Source of the DNA: a virus
IMG/VR virus record: IMGVR_UViG_3300023112_000012
Location: 1 to 64,000 of that record
DNA: 64,000 bases
Direction: 5' to 3' (one strand)
Every line of letters begins with the position of its first letter. Position 1 is the first letter of the stretch. The notes beneath the pieces were generated by a model. That model had not been told where the DNA came from. It saw only the letters and a list, made by a program, of their open reading frames with translations, and did no database searches. Of this stretch, positions 47,651-56,771 are shown piece by piece. Both the position numbers and the translations under genes were made by a program.

Positions 47651-47968
47651 ATGACTGTAGCAATAGCACGTGTTGGAACAACTTATATAATAGGCGATTA
47701 CATAGATAACAAAATGAAAGATTGTTTTATATTGAAATCAGAAGCACAAATGAATCCACAGACACAACAAGTTGAAATAGATGAATATATATTACCAATA
47801 TTTCCATATGGTTTGTCAAATTCTGATGATAGACCAATATATGATTATGATGAATCTGAATATAAAGATTTAAAAACTGTAAAAATGATAGCTATTACTA
47901 ATAAATCATATGCTGATTTTTTAGAAAATAAATACAATAAAATTGTTGGAAGGCAAATAATATTATGA
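47651..47968 (+). CDS. Conserved phage protein, unknown
   Basis: 105 aa from ATG 47651 (GAAGGAGAATAAA). 'CFILKSEAQMNPQTQQVEIDEYILPIFPYGLS' and 'SYADFLENKYNKIVGRQI' look conserved with proteins of other marine or enteric T4-likes; the strand pattern could be an Sm-like barrel, not verified. Confidence 0.5.
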   Translation: MTVAIARVGTTYIIGDYIDNKMKDCFILKSEAQMNPQTQQVEIDEYILPIFPYGLSNSDDRPIYDYDESEYKDLKTVKMIAITNKSYADFLENKYNKIVGRQIIL

Positions 47969-48144
47969 TTAAGTTAATTAAAAAATATTTTAAAAAACTT
48001 AAAGAATATTACGAAATTAATGCAAATGAAATTATTGAAAGGAAATTTAATATTGAATTTGAAGAACGATTAAGAAAAGATTGTGAAAAGATTGGATTTG
48101 ATTATGATGTTATTATGAAATATATAGAAGATAGCAAGAAATGA
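47965..48144 (+). CDS. Small charged protein (59 aa)
   Basis: MIKLIKKYFKKLKEYYEINA...; ATG overlaps the upstream TGA and its own TGA overlaps the next ATG. Helical. Function unknown. Confidence 0.45.
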   Translation: MIKLIKKYFKKLKEYYEINANEIIERKFNIEFEERLRKDCEKIGFDYDVIMKYIEDSKK

Positions 48145-48386
48145 TTGAATTAATACTAACTATAGATAAAATATATATAGATGTTAATATTCAAAATGAT
48201 ATTGAACGTAATATCATAATTTTATATATAACTAATAATTTAGATAATTGTAAATTTCAAGTGGATATGATAAATAATAAAATTATTGTTGAAAAAGACG
48301 AATATAATGAAATATATCAAGAAATTTCTCATATATTCGATTATATCTCTAAAACAAATGAATTCTATCTAAGAAAAAAATCATAA
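48141..48386 (+). CDS. Hypothetical protein
   Basis: 81 aa, Asn/Ile-rich, alternating beta/helix. ATG coupled to the previous stop. Last gene of the early block before gp4. Confidence 0.45.
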   Translation: MIELILTIDKIYIDVNIQNDIERNIIILYITNNLDNCKFQVDMINNKIIVEKDEYNEIYQEISHIFDYISKTNEFYLRKKS

Positions 48387-48428
48387 AAAATAAATAGTTT
48401 CATATATTAATTATATGGGATTATTAAA

Positions 48429-48971
48429 ATGGTGAGAAAAAAACCAAACTATCAACAAGGAAAAATCTTTTTAATTACTGAAGAACACAAAAAGAAGTAT
48501 TGTGGTAATTCTAATCAAATAATATATAGATCTGGATGGGAAAGAGATTTCTGCAAATATCTATTAAATAATAAATGTGTTACAAAACTAGTTATGGAAG
48601 AGGTTATAATAAATTATATTTCACCAATTGATGGCAATAAACATAGATATTTTATGGATTTTTATTTTGAAATTACCGATAAAAATGGAGAAATAAAAAG
48701 AGTGTTATGTGAAGTAAAACCATTTGCACAAACACAACCACCAACAAAATCATTAACAAAGACAGGAAGAAAATCAAAAAAAAGAGAATCAACATATCAA
48801 AAACAAATTAGAACATATATGGTTAATATGGCTAAATGGGAAGCAACAAAGAGATTTGCTGAAAAGAATGATTTAATATTTTTGATTTTAACTGATCATC
48901 CTGATGCTAATTTTAGATATGAAACTAAATTTAAATTGTGGACTACTGAAGAACTAGGATTAAATTTATAA
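48429..48971 (+). CDS. Head completion protein gp4
   Basis: 180 aa (T4 gp4 150 aa). 'IIYRSGWERDFCKYL...VMEEVIINYISPIDGNKHRYFMDFYFEI...LCEVKPFAQTQPP' follows T4 gp4 (IIYRSSWE, EEI, SPIDG-HRYFPDF, EVKP), including a nuclease-like D...E-V-K core. Acts after packaging to complete the head before tail joining. Has a 30-residue extension of K/R-rich linker (TGRKSKKRESTYQKQ). Confidence 0.8.
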   Translation: MVRKKPNYQQGKIFLITEEHKKKYCGNSNQIIYRSGWERDFCKYLLNNKCVTKLVMEEVIINYISPIDGNKHRYFMDFYFEITDKNGEIKRVLCEVKPFAQTQPPTKSLTKTGRKSKKRESTYQKQIRTYMVNMAKWEATKRFAEKNDLIFLILTDHPDANFRYETKFKLWTTEELGLNL

Positions 48972-48974
48972 ATA
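48967..48974 (+). promoter_or_regulatory. Late promoter (TATAAATA)
   Basis: Exact motif overlapping the gp4 stop, leading to the endonuclease and virion-protein genes. Confidence 0.6.
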
Positions 48975-48996
48975 GAAATAGTTATTAACAAAATGT

Positions 48997-50235
48997 ATGG
49001 ATATGATGGTAGTAAAAAACTTAACATTGAGCGAAGAAAATAATTTTTTTTGTTGTGAATGTGAAAGAACATTTAAAAGTTTATCTGGTCTTAGTATTCA
49101 TGTTAATAGAATGCATAAAGATATAGCTGGAAAAATACTAATAAAATATATTAGACAATTTGTAGAATCTGTAGATGGGTATAAACTTTTAAGTGATGCT
49201 TATATTAATAGTAAAACTATTCTAGAAATTCAGTGTATTAAGTGTCACAAATTCAAGATGAGATGGGATTGCTTTCAACAAGGTCAAAGATGCCCAATTT
49301 GCTGCAATGAATCAAAGAGATTATCAATATCAGAAGTTAAGAAATATATTGAAAGTTTTAAAGATTATAAGCTTTTGTGTAAAGATTATATTAATAATAA
49401 AACTAATCTAAATATGATTTGTCCATATGGTCATGTATTTAAAATGAATTTTGATAGATTTCAACAAGGTCAAAGATGTCCGGTGTGTTATGGTAATAAA
49501 AAGAAAACTATTGAAGAAATTAGAGAATTTGTAGAATCAAAAGAATATAAACTTTTGAGTGATACTTATATTAATAATTCGACAAAATTAGATATGATTT
49601 GTCCAGATGGTCATATATTTAAAATGTGTTGGAATAATTTTATGTTTGGAAATAGATGTCCGGTGTGTTATGGTAATAAAAAGAAAACTATTGAAGAAAT
49701 TAGAAAGTATGTTGAACAAGAAGGTTATATATTATTAAGCAAAGAATATATAAATTCACATAGTAATCTTGAAATAAAATGTTCAAGTGGACATGTATTT
49801 AAAATGAATTGGACAAACTTCAGTAGTGGAAAAAGATGTCCCAAATGTAAAAGGTCTAAAGGGGAAGAAATAATTGCTAAAATATTAGAATCAAATTATA
49901 TAGAGTTTGAAACACAAAAACGGTTTGATGAGTGTAAAAACATATTGCATCTGCCTTTCGATTTTTATATACCATCATTAAACATTCTGATAGAATATGA
50001 TGGCGAACAACACTTTAAACCTTTTAGTTTTAGTAGTAATAGAACTCAGGAAACTATGAACATTAATTTTATTAATATTATGTTGAGAGATGAAATAAAA
50101 ACTAATTTCGCAAGTTCAAATAATATTAAATTGCTTAGAATTTCTTATTACAATTTTTATAATATAGAAGAAATTATCAAAAAACATTTAAATATATGGA
50201 TTAAAAATGTTAATTACAAAAATACAAGAAAATAA
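48997..50235 (+). CDS. EDxHD-type (Vsr-like) homing endonuclease with zinc-finger repeats
   Basis: 412 aa. A C2H2-type finger (CCECERTFKSLSGLSIHVNRMH) is followed by four repeats of about 60-70 residues, each 'CxxGHxFKMxWxxFxxGxRCPxC' (treble-clef-like zinc units). C-terminus: GEEIIAKILE...LPFDFYIPSLNILIEYDGEQHFKPF (E...D...D-G-E-Q-H), then later acidic residues, the EDxHD pattern. Such enzymes are Vsr-like homing endonucleases of T4-like phages. It ends 29 nt into the next gene. Confidence 0.75.
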   Translation: MDMMVVKNLTLSEENNFFCCECERTFKSLSGLSIHVNRMHKDIAGKILIKYIRQFVESVDGYKLLSDAYINSKTILEIQCIKCHKFKMRWDCFQQGQRCPICCNESKRLSISEVKKYIESFKDYKLLCKDYINNKTNLNMICPYGHVFKMNFDRFQQGQRCPVCYGNKKKTIEEIREFVESKEYKLLSDTYINNSTKLDMICPDGHIFKMCWNNFMFGNRCPVCYGNKKKTIEEIRKYVEQEGYILLSKEYINSHSNLEIKCSSGHVFKMNWTNFSSGKRCPKCKRSKGEEIIAKILESNYIEFETQKRFDECKNILHLPFDFYIPSLNILIEYDGEQHFKPFSFSSNRTQETMNINFINIMLRDEIKTNFASSNNIKLLRISYYNFYNIEEIIKKHLNIWIKNVNYKNTRK

Positions 50236-50872
50236 ATTAAAGCGTGCAGGCAGCTGGTTTGCTAATTTGTTCAAAAGAACTATTTCAAACAAGAAGAAAG
50301 ATAGTAGACCAACAGATATAACAGATTTTGGGCAATCTGCTAAAAAAATAAGAAATTGGAATTTATATGTTATGACGTATGATGCACTAAATAAAAAAAC
50401 ACTTGAAACTTGGGATAGCATTCCAATGTTCTTTCCTTTTAGTGGTGAAGCTGGAGCGAGTGGTCCAAAAATAAAAGGTATAAATACTCACTATCTTAGA
50501 CCTGATCTAAGATTAGCATTTTTTGAACAATTAACAACATTGATGGAAAAAACAGCATCAAAGAAAGGATATGATCCAAATGATTTAGATTCTGTTCCTC
50601 CAAATGTATTTGAACCTGTTATAGGTCGATACATGAATGCAATATACACAGGCTCCATTGGTGGTCCTGGAAAATATTTACGTGCAGCTATTCGTACATA
50701 TTTAATATCACATATTAGATCAAAATGGACATTAATAAATCCTTCTGAATATGAAAACGCATCTAGAGTTATATTGCCAAAATGGAATAATTCGAGTGCG
50801 TCAGAAACTTATAAATACGTTGCTGAACAATATAACAAATATAAAAACAACAACTGGAATAATATTTATTAG
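50207..50872 (+). CDS. Putative virion protein (DNA end-protector-like family)
   Basis: 221 aa. Near residue 60 'LYVMTYDALNKKTLETWDSIPMFFPF...KIKGINTHYLRPDLR' resembles a family in T4-likes (YDAKxxxTLPYWDxFP...NLHYLPPxLR) annotated as structural or DNA-end protector proteins. Adjacent to gp4 as gp2 is in T4. Late context. Family naming is by memory of the motif; function inferred. Confidence 0.45.
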   Translation: MLITKIQENKLKRAGSWFANLFKRTISNKKKDSRPTDITDFGQSAKKIRNWNLYVMTYDALNKKTLETWDSIPMFFPFSGEAGASGPKIKGINTHYLRPDLRLAFFEQLTTLMEKTASKKGYDPNDLDSVPPNVFEPVIGRYMNAIYTGSIGGPGKYLRAAIRTYLISHIRSKWTLINPSEYENASRVILPKWNNSSASETYKYVAEQYNKYKNNNWNNIY

Positions 50873-50876
50873 AAAA

Positions 50877-50884
50877 TATAAATA
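50877..50884 (+). promoter_or_regulatory. Late promoter (TATAAATA)
   Basis: Exact motif 34 nt before the portal gene. Confidence 0.7.
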
Positions 50885-50917
50885 AAATAGATATAAAAAA
50901 TAAAATAGGAAAATAAA

Positions 50918-52342
50918 ATGAGAGATTTAAAAGAAAGTAGATTTACAAAAGAACTTGATGCAAGTAATTTTAATCAGGTAGTTGTTGATAAGGATTATAT
51001 TTCTGCTGGAAATTTCTTTGGTAAATTCTTTGAATCTGATGATCAAGTGAAAAAAGATCAAGGAATTAAAGAACTAGTTAGAAAATATAGAAGATATGCT
51101 CAATTTCCAAAAGTTTCAAAGGCTGTCACTATTATTTCAAATGGTATGGTTATATCTGAAGATGGTGAGAGTGTTGTTGATATTAATGTAGATAAGCTTA
51201 ACACATTAAATTCTACTGCTGAAAAAAGAATAAAAAATGCTATTCCAGAATTATTTTCAGAAGTGAAAAGAATGTTGTTATTTGATATGTATGGTGTAGA
51301 CCATGTTAAACAGTGGTATATTGATGGTGGATTATTTGTTTATTTTGAAGGACAGGATAAAAAAGGAATAACTGAAATTAGAGTACTTGATAGATGTAAA
51401 TTAACATTAGTAAAAGAAGGAACAAAATTAATTTATGAATATGATTTTCCAAAAGGTAAGAGACAAATAAATTTTAAGAATGTTATTTTTATACCATCTG
51501 GGTTGGTTGATCCAACAACAAATATGAATATTGGATATCTTAACAAAGCAATAAGACCAGTGAATTTACTTAATATGTTAGAAAATTCTTTAGTTGTTTA
51601 TAGATTTGTTAGAGCACCTGAAAGATATATTTTTCAAATTGATGTTGCTGGTAAAAATAAAAAGAAAGGACAACAATATATAAAAAATATGATGTCTAAA
51701 TATAGATCTAAATTTAACATTGATACTCTAACTGGTGAATTGAATAGTTCAAATATGACAATGGCAATGCAAGAAAATTTCTGGTTTGCAAAAACAAACT
51801 CTCAAAATGGAGGTCATTCTATTGATTCAATTGGTGGAAGTGGTGCATCTGGATTTGATAATTTAGATGATGTTAAATATTTTCGTGAAGAAGTCTATAA
51901 TGCATTACATGTTCCAGTTAGTAGATTACAACCAGAAGCTTCATTTGCTTTTGGAGCGAGAACAGAAGAAATATCAAGAGATGAAAATGATTTTCAAGAA
52001 TTTAAGAATTATCTAAGAAAGAGATTTTCTTTACTATTTACAGAATTAATAGGAATTCATGGAAACTTAAAGGGATCTTTTCAAAAAACTGAATACAACG
52101 AAGTTAAAAATGATATTAGATACAAATTTAAGAATGATTCAATATATTATGAAGCAAAGAAAAGAGCTAAATTAGAAGCTAGAATGGAAATGCTTCAACA
52201 ATATGGTGATCAAATATTAAAATGGTATGGTGAGCCTTATCTTAGAAAGGAAGTTCTTGGTCAAAATGATGAAGAAATAAAACAATATAAAAAAGATGCT
52301 AAAGAGTGGGAAAAACAAAATCCATCAAATGAGGAAATGTGA
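50918..52342 (+). CDS. Portal protein gp20
   Basis: 474 aa (T4 gp20 524 aa). Conserved blocks: RYAQFPKVSKAVTIISNG, IPSGLVD, LVVYRFVRAPERYIFQIDVA, GASGFDNLDDVKYFREEVYNALHVPVSRL. Forms the dodecameric portal. ATG after AATAGGAAAATAA. Next to gp21/22/23 as in T4. Confidence 0.9.
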   Translation: MRDLKESRFTKELDASNFNQVVVDKDYISAGNFFGKFFESDDQVKKDQGIKELVRKYRRYAQFPKVSKAVTIISNGMVISEDGESVVDINVDKLNTLNSTAEKRIKNAIPELFSEVKRMLLFDMYGVDHVKQWYIDGGLFVYFEGQDKKGITEIRVLDRCKLTLVKEGTKLIYEYDFPKGKRQINFKNVIFIPSGLVDPTTNMNIGYLNKAIRPVNLLNMLENSLVVYRFVRAPERYIFQIDVAGKNKKKGQQYIKNMMSKYRSKFNIDTLTGELNSSNMTMAMQENFWFAKTNSQNGGHSIDSIGGSGASGFDNLDDVKYFREEVYNALHVPVSRLQPEASFAFGARTEEISRDENDFQEFKNYLRKRFSLLFTELIGIHGNLKGSFQKTEYNEVKNDIRYKFKNDSIYYEAKKRAKLEARMEMLQQYGDQILKWYGEPYLRKEVLGQNDEEIKQYKKDAKEWEKQNPSNEEM

Positions 52343-52599
52343 TGAAGAAATACATTCTAATTGGAGGATTATTATGGTTGACAAAAAAATGGTTAATGAG
52401 ATCTGGAAGAATGTTGAGAAAAAATGGTCTTAAATATGGAGATAGAGTTATTAAAAAATCGATTGATCCTTGGGGAAAGGTCAAATTGATTTCAGGTCTT
52501 TTATTAAAAAAAGATGGAATTCCAAAAGTTTATCTGGATAAAGCAATAAGTGGTAAAAATCTTGTTAGTTGGGATGAAAGTTTTCAAAAAATTAAATAA
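52342..52599 (+). CDS. Small basic protein between gp20 and gp21
   Basis: 85 aa. Hydrophobic N-terminus (YILIGGLLWLTKKWLM) then basic C-terminus. T4 has gp67 and gp68 (prohead core) at this position; position agrees but the sequence does not obviously match. Ribosome site GAGGAAATGTG overlaps the gp20 stop. Confidence 0.5.
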   Translation: MKKYILIGGLLWLTKKWLMRSGRMLRKNGLKYGDRVIKKSIDPWGKVKLISGLLLKKDGIPKVYLDKAISGKNLVSWDESFQKIK

Positions 52600-52616
52600 T
52601 ATATGAGGAAGAAAAA

Positions 52617-53282
52617 ATGACTGACAAAAAATTAATAGAAAACATTTCAAATGATGACTATGAGATTATCACAGAGTCAAATGGTGACAAAAAAGATTAT
52701 ATCATCAAAGGTGATTGGATGGTATCTGAGAAAAAAAATCTAAATGGTAGAAAATATCAAAAAAATGAATTCGAAAAAGAGATTGAAAGAATTCAACCAA
52801 TTATTGAATCAAATCGAATGTATGGTGAATTAGATCATGGTGAAAATGGAACTATTGAACTTCATAGAATATCACATAAGTTTATATTAGCTAAAATGAA
52901 TGGAAATAATATATTTGCTGAGGCTAAGATTCTTGACACACCAAATGGAAAAGCGATAAAAGTATTAATTGATGAAGGGTTTAAGCCTGGTGTTTCCAGT
53001 AAAGGTCGAGGAAAACTAGTTAATGTTAAAAATAACAATGAAAGTTACAATTTAGTTACTAATTTTTCTATTGAGTCTATTGGTGATATTGTTTACAATC
53101 CATCAGCACAAGTTTTTCCAGAAGTTTTTCTTGAAATGATTATGGAAAATGACAAAAGAATGGAAGAGATTTTTAAATTGAAATTAATAGAAGATATTCA
53201 AAAAGATGTTAGAAATACATCAAATCTATCTGAAGAAAGAATTAAAGCATTTAATAAGTTAATTAATGAATTAAATAAATAA
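52617..53282 (+). CDS. Prohead protease gp21
   Basis: 221 aa (T4 gp21 212 aa). Catalytic His in YGELDHG and Ser in GVSSKGRG are both present; also DWMVSEKKNLNGRKY at the N-terminus. Serine protease that matures the prohead and degrades the core. Confidence 0.85.
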   Translation: MTDKKLIENISNDDYEIITESNGDKKDYIIKGDWMVSEKKNLNGRKYQKNEFEKEIERIQPIIESNRMYGELDHGENGTIELHRISHKFILAKMNGNNIFAEAKILDTPNGKAIKVLIDEGFKPGVSSKGRGKLVNVKNNNESYNLVTNFSIESIGDIVYNPSAQVFPEVFLEMIMENDKRMEEIFKLKLIEDIQKDVRNTSNLSEERIKAFNKLINELNK

Positions 53283-53312
53283 TATATGAATTATTAATAA
53301 ATGGAGATTAAA

Positions 53313-55202
53313 ATGGAGATTAAAACTATTCTTGAAAATCTAGAGAAAGAAAAAATTAATTCTTTTATGGATATAGTTGACAATCCAGAAAAGACATTTG
53401 AAATGTTTGAAAACTGGTGTGATTTAAATTTAGAAGAGAAAATTGATGAAATGAAAGCAACATTGAAAAATCATTTTTTTCCTGTTGTTGAAGAAAAGAA
53501 AGATTATAAAGAATTTTTTAGTATAAGTTTAAAAAAGTTTGCTAAGAAATTTGATAAGAAAGAAGATATAAATGATTTTAGTGATGAAGAAAAAAAAGAA
53601 TTTTATGATTATATAGATAAAAATTGGGAAGGTGAGAAAGAGAAAAAAGAAGTTGAAGAGTCTGTTGATCTTGAAGAAAAATATGCGGGAAAATTTGCAT
53701 CAGTTCATATAATGACACCTATGGATTTTTTCAAATTTCAGAAAACACATAAAAAAATTAAATGTAAAGAAGATAGTAAATATATCAATTGTTTTATGAT
53801 GAAAACACACGTTGCAACATATGATAAGGACAAACATCTTTTATACACAAATTTAGATAAAGATGAAATATTTGAAGATATAAATAATAATGAAGATAAC
53901 AAAATTATTGAAAATAATAAAGAGGAAAAGAAGATGAACAGAGATGAATTATTTGGAAAAACAGATGCAATGAGAGATATTGATGGTAATACTGTTAAAG
54001 AATCTTTTGAAAATCTGTCTGAAGAGTATGTTAAAGCTTATAAAGAAGTTATAGCAGAAAATGAAGCAAAAATAGCAGAAGAAAGAGCAAGTTTAACAAT
54101 TGCAGATCTTTATGATGTTGTTGTTGAAATGAAAAAAGAAATCAAAGAATTGAAAATTGAAGAGAAAGAAGAAACTGAAGATAAAGAACCTGTAAAAGAA
54201 GAATCTACACATGATTACATGATTGGTTATGTACATGGATACGAAGATTTTGATAAAGGTCTCAACGAAATGAAAGTTGAAGATCGTGATGAAAATGATT
54301 ATGCAATTGCTTACAGAGATGGTTGGAATACAGCAATTTCAGAAAAGGTTGATGAAGAAGATGAAATGGAAGCTACTTATGATAATGGATATGCAGAAGG
54401 ATTTAAAGATGCATACAATGCAAATGATGTTGCTGAAATTAAAGAAGATGAAGAATTAGTTGAATTTAAAAAAGGTTATGAAAAAGGTCTAGAAGAAGGT
54501 CTTGCTAAATTGAATGAAGATCTTGAAAAATTTAACGGTCTTGTAGGTGAAGACAAAGTCAAAGAAATTGCTGAAAAACTTGTTGCTGAAAGAAATGAAG
54601 AAGAATTTGTTGCTTGGATGAATGATATTAAAGATCTTGCTGAATCTGATGAAGATAAAGATTTCATTATAAAGTTTCTAATTGAAGAAAATAATAGAGT
54701 TGTTGAAGATGAAGAATTGAAAATTGAAGTTTGTGAAAAAGTTGAAGATTTAGAAACTGAAGATAAAGAATCTGTAAAAGAAGAATATATTGCATTTGAT
54801 AAAAAAGCTGTTTGTCCATATTGTAGAGTTGAAGGAAAAATCTGGGTTATGAAAGAAGATGTTGAACTTGAAGAAGGAAAAATGAAATACAAATGTGAAG
54901 GTTGTGGAAAAAGCATGAATGATCTTAAAAAAGTTAAAGAAGATGTTGAAGAAAATAAAATTGATGTAACAAAAATAATTGAAGAATCTAAAAAAGATCT
55001 TAAATATGATACAACTAAAGATAGATTTGATGAATTGGTTGCATCACTTGAAGTTGAAGATGAAAAAGATCTAGAAGAAGCAATAAAAACAATCAAAGAC
55101 GAATTAAAAGAAGGTGAAGTTGTTGATGAAGACAAAGACGAAAAATCATTTTTGACTGAGGAAGAACAGAAACTTAAAGATAGGGGCTTTGAATTAATAT
55201 AA
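53313..55202 (+). CDS. Prohead scaffold gp22-like, extended
   Basis: 629 aa, highly acidic, coiled coil throughout (T4 gp22 269 aa). ATG 53313 with GGAG upstream; an ATG 12 nt earlier is a tandem duplicate of the same 12 nt. N-terminal ~30 kDa unique part, then repeated acidic segments, and a four-Cys zinc ribbon (CPYCRVEGK...CEGCGKSM, around residues 500-531). Located between gp21 and gp23, so scaffold is inferred; the ribbon is odd for gp22. Confidence 0.7.
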   Translation: MEIKTILENLEKEKINSFMDIVDNPEKTFEMFENWCDLNLEEKIDEMKATLKNHFFPVVEEKKDYKEFFSISLKKFAKKFDKKEDINDFSDEEKKEFYDYIDKNWEGEKEKKEVEESVDLEEKYAGKFASVHIMTPMDFFKFQKTHKKIKCKEDSKYINCFMMKTHVATYDKDKHLLYTNLDKDEIFEDINNNEDNKIIENNKEEKKMNRDELFGKTDAMRDIDGNTVKESFENLSEEYVKAYKEVIAENEAKIAEERASLTIADLYDVVVEMKKEIKELKIEEKEETEDKEPVKEESTHDYMIGYVHGYEDFDKGLNEMKVEDRDENDYAIAYRDGWNTAISEKVDEEDEMEATYDNGYAEGFKDAYNANDVAEIKEDEELVEFKKGYEKGLEEGLAKLNEDLEKFNGLVGEDKVKEIAEKLVAERNEEEFVAWMNDIKDLAESDEDKDFIIKFLIEENNRVVEDEELKIEVCEKVEDLETEDKESVKEEYIAFDKKAVCPYCRVEGKIWVMKEDVELEEGKMKYKCEGCGKSMNDLKKVKEDVEENKIDVTKIIEESKKDLKYDTTKDRFDELVASLEVEDEKDLEEAIKTIKDELKEGEVVDEDKDEKSFLTEEEQKLKDRGFELI

Positions 55203-55205
55203 ATA
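55198..55205 (+). promoter_or_regulatory. Late promoter (TATAAATA) of gp23
   Basis: Exact motif 41 nt before the capsid ATG, overlapping the gp22 stop. Confidence 0.75.
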
Positions 55206-55245
55206 TATAAAAAAACGATTACTAACTTATTTTTTGGAGAAAAAA

Positions 55246-56655
55246 ATGGCTAAAGAAAGAAACTTACTAGTGGAGGGTCTTAAAACGACTTCTGAAACTG
55301 CTGTTGAAAAATACAGCAATGTCCTTGAAGGACAAGGTATTGGTGATGAATTTCAGAAAAAAGAAATTATTGCAACACTAATTGAAAATCAGCTTGAAAG
55401 TCTTGAAGATCTTGCTGAAACAAACACAACTGCTGATGTTGCTGTTATGGATAAACTTTTTATACCTATGATTTCAAGGGCATTCAAACAGCTTGCTCCT
55501 CTTGAGATTTTTGGAAATTTTGTAATGAAAGCTGATACTGGAAAAGCTTTTTACATGACTAATCACTACACAAACAGTGAAGCTATTCCTGTTGATATTG
55601 ATGATGGTAGATTTTTGATTGTTGCTGATAGTTCAAGTTTTACAGTTGGTGGAGATATATCTTCAACTGCTGATGCTGGTGTTGGAAAAGTTAGATATAT
55701 TGAAGCTCTTAATCATATTCTTTTTGTTGAAATAGTTTCTGGTGATTTTGCTGCTGCTGATGAAGTTGATAATACAGCATCTTTTTCTTCTAGAGAAACA
55801 ACTGTTTCTAATGTATTTGATAGTGAAATGGGAATGACTCTTCTTGCTGATTATGCTGCATTTGCTAGTTTAGTACTTGGTGAAGCTGCTAGTACAAATA
55901 TGAAAGAAGTTGAACTCAAAATTGATAGTTTTGATGTTGCTGCTATTCCTCATAAAATTAAATCACGTTATACAAGAGAATTGTTAAGACGTCTTAAAGA
56001 TTATCATGGATTAAATGGAAAACGTTTGATTTCTAGTCTTGGTGCTGATGCGCTTGCTGGTGGAATCAACAAAGGTTGTTTCAATCTTGTAAAAACTAAT
56101 TCTATTACTGGTGGAATTAAAACATGGGATTATGATGTTGCTGATGGTAGATATGAAAGAGAAAAATATGACAATCTAATTGCTGGTTTGATGAGAGTTT
56201 CAAATGAACTTCTTCAAGCTAATCACCTTGTAATGGGTAATTATATTGTTGTTGATCCAATTTCTTATGCTAGTTTACTTGCAAGTGGAAAACTTGATAC
56301 TTCAATGCTTCCTGGAAAAATGGCTAATATTATGATGAATCCTTTTGGCGGAATTCTTAATGGTGTTTTCAGAGTTTATGTTAATGTTTTTGAAACAAGT
56401 ACTGTTATTGATATGGGTTGTAAAGATTTTAGTGGTGATGCAGCATCAGAAACTAAGGCAGGATCTTTCTTTTGTCCGTATTTAACATATGCAGAGTATG
56501 AAACAATCAAGGATGAAACCGGCCAGCCTGTTTCCTTCTTTGAATCATTTTATGCGTTCAAAAACCATCCAATGGCGAACACAACAGGGAACAACGACTT
56601 CTTCAGAAGAATCGTAATTTCAAATTTGCCTGGAAGTGTTGTAGGAACAATATAA
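55246..56655 (+). CDS. Major capsid protein gp23
   Basis: 469 aa (T4 gp23 521 aa). ATG 55246 (TTTTGGAGAAAAA). Contains the T4-type pattern 'AVMDKLFIPMISRAFKQLAPLEIFGNFVMKADTGKAFYM' and 'RIVISNLPGSVVGTI' at the C-terminus. N-terminal acidic segment QLESLEDL is a likely cleavage area for gp21 (I/LxE). Richer in G+C and GCT/GGT codons than neighbours, as expected of a highly expressed gene. Confidence 0.9.
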   Translation: MAKERNLLVEGLKTTSETAVEKYSNVLEGQGIGDEFQKKEIIATLIENQLESLEDLAETNTTADVAVMDKLFIPMISRAFKQLAPLEIFGNFVMKADTGKAFYMTNHYTNSEAIPVDIDDGRFLIVADSSSFTVGGDISSTADAGVGKVRYIEALNHILFVEIVSGDFAAADEVDNTASFSSRETTVSNVFDSEMGMTLLADYAAFASLVLGEAASTNMKEVELKIDSFDVAAIPHKIKSRYTRELLRRLKDYHGLNGKRLISSLGADALAGGINKGCFNLVKTNSITGGIKTWDYDVADGRYEREKYDNLIAGLMRVSNELLQANHLVMGNYIVVDPISYASLLASGKLDTSMLPGKMANIMMNPFGGILNGVFRVYVNVFETSTVIDMGCKDFSGDAASETKAGSFFCPYLTYAEYETIKDETGQPVSFFESFYAFKNHPMANTTGNNDFFRRIVISNLPGSVVGTI

Positions 56656-56682
56656 GTTAAATTTATTTGACTATATTTTATG

Positions 56683-56707
56683 GGCACTCTTCGGAGTGCC
56701 TTTTTTT
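56683..56707 (+). terminator. Rho-independent terminator
   Basis: GGCACTC-TTCG-GAGTGCC (7 bp, TTCG tetraloop) followed by seven T. After gp23. Confidence 0.95.
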
Positions 56708-56710
56708 ATC

Positions 56711-56738
56711 TTGACATTCTTTAAAAAATAAGTATAAT
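56711..56738 (+). promoter_or_regulatory. Early promoter, class A
   Basis: TTGACA, 16-bp spacer TTCTTTAAAAAATAAG, TATAAT (56733-56738). Lies 3 nt after the terminator T-run. First of a duplicated pair (57710). Confidence 0.8.
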
Positions 56739-56767
56739 AGTAAATGTAAAATTGTTATTTAGAGGTT
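56711..56767 (+). repeat. Duplicated promoter-leader, copy 1
   Basis: 46 nt identical with 57710-57755 and 55 of 57 nt overall (to 56767/57766). The two copies flank the GIY-YIG gene. Confidence 0.9.
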
Positions 56768-56771
56768 AGAA

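Noticed and set aside
54476-55135. 219-aa Ser-rich open frame antisense to the scaffold gene
   Set aside because: Shadow of the acidic GAA/GAT codons of gp22; no ribosome site or promoter.
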